From Chlorobiota bacterium (GTDB taxonomy: Bacteria > Bacteroidota > Ignavibacteria > Kapaibacteriales > UBA961), in contig BJGZ01000010.1 in NCBI GenBank assembly GCA_014191195.1, positions 24,607 through 88,606 on the forward strand: a DNA stretch of 64,000 bases, read 5' to 3'. This document shows, piece by piece, positions 63,649-64,000 of the stretch. A model generated the notes under the pieces. It was not told where the DNA came from and did no database searches. It worked only from the letters and a program-made list of their open reading frames with translations. How positions within the stretch are numbered: position 1 is the first letter of the stretch; each line of letters begins with the position of its first letter. The translations under genes and the position numbers were made by a program.

Positions 63649-64000
63649 TTAAATTAGTGATTTTTCACTCAGTATTTTTTTTCCGTATATATCAGATTTT
63701 TCAAAGCTAATTTTTGAAAAATTATATGAATGATTTAAGGATTTCATCTGTACATTAGAATCTAATGTCTTTGTTCTAATGGAAGTGTATCCTTTTTCTC
63801 TGCACCAATTGTGTTGCATATCCATTAAGGTAGAGGCAATTCCCATATTTCTATAGGAAGAAGAAGTTGCTCCAAGCCAACTATAATACATAGTTTCATG
63901 TACTTCATATCCTATCTTACAACCAAGAATCTCTTGTTCAGAGTAGCATAAACATATAAGAATATTCTTTCTTGTATAGATTGATTTAAAATACTCTTCA
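63649..64000 (-). CDS. GNAT N-acetyltransferase (5' end beyond the window)
   Basis: The C-terminal part of a GNAT acetyltransferase, transferring acetyl from acetyl-CoA. The minus-strand frame stays open to base 64000, giving upstream residues such as EEYFKSIYTRKNILICLC and GCKIGYEVHETMYYSWLGA, so the ATG at 63891 is internal and the gene is partial here. Acetyl-CoA-binding motif: SYRNMGIASTLMDMQHNWC (R/Q-x-x-G-x-G/A-like). At least 117 residues are visible. The substrate is unknown. Confidence 0.82.
   Translation of the reverse strand, partial: EEYFKSIYTRKNILICLCYSEQEILGCKIGYEVHETMYYSWLGATSSSYRNMGIASTLMDMQHNWCREKGYTSIRTKTLDSNVQMKSLNHSYNFSKISFEKSDIYGKKILSEKSLI

Overview
The window is AT-rich, gene-dense bacterial chromosome, with about 44 genes on both strands, most intergenic gaps under 150 bases, and no tRNA, rRNA, CRISPR array, insertion sequence or prophage that I could see. 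The gene content points to the Bacteroidota/Chlorobi/Ignavibacteria side of the FCB group. Several long secreted proteins end in type IX secretion (T9SS) sorting domains, and there are choice-of-anchor D, IgGFc-binding, Omp28-like, SprB-like and DUF3127 proteins. Ribosome binding sites are mostly weak and some starts are TTG. An uncultured lineage such as Kapabacteria would fit, but this cannot be proved from the window alone.

Layout. 1-10 kb: the end of a GH57 glucan branching enzyme, convergent with an amidohydrolase; then on the minus strand a ferredoxin, a DUF3127 OB-fold protein, a coiled-coil lipoprotein, alaS, a CrtC/AttH-like protein and an orphan sensor kinase. 10-21 kb: a ~2000-residue FG-GAP repeat T9SS cargo, an archaeal-type 8-oxoguanine glycosylase, polA, a DUF2279 protein and an ABC ATPase without its permease. 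21-28 kb: a plus-strand run of Omp28/thioredoxin-like protein, a PNGase F-like T9SS cargo and leucyl aminopeptidase. 28-33 kb: a beta-barrel protein and a 1350-residue IgGFc-binding/ASH-domain T9SS cargo. 33-39 kb: a CbpA-type DnaJ, surE and a pair of M16 peptidases, one active and one lacking the metal site. 39-42.5 kb: a detached nuoG-nuoH-nuoI block. 43-53 kb: asnS, cysS, a DUF2520 protein, a small secreted protein, GDP-fucose synthase, a GT39 membrane glycosyltransferase, nadE, a cysteine-cluster protein and an acidic protein. 53-64 kb, all minus: a cobalamin-binding/G-protein protein resembling IcmF without its mutase domain, lptG/F, holB, ftsH, mutL, pfkA, a secreted vanadium-haloperoxidase-like protein and a GNAT acetyltransferase that runs off the right edge.

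Most genes are housekeeping: translation (alaS, asnS, cysS), DNA replication and repair (polA, holB, mutL, ogg), protein quality control (ftsH, dnaJ), central metabolism (pfk, nadE, nuo) and the cell envelope (lptF/G, fcl, GT39). The accessory flavour comes from large surface or secreted proteins: four carry recognisable or degraded T9SS C-terminal domains, and there are also secreted M16 peptidases and a haloperoxidase. No single undescribed multi-gene system stands out with confidence. The best leads are the standalone IcmF-like chaperone, the PNGase F-like cargo with conserved active-site residues, a hydrophobic reading frame next to the permease-less ABC ATPase, and three operator- or hairpin-like dyads upstream of nuoG, ftsH and the beta-barrel gene.
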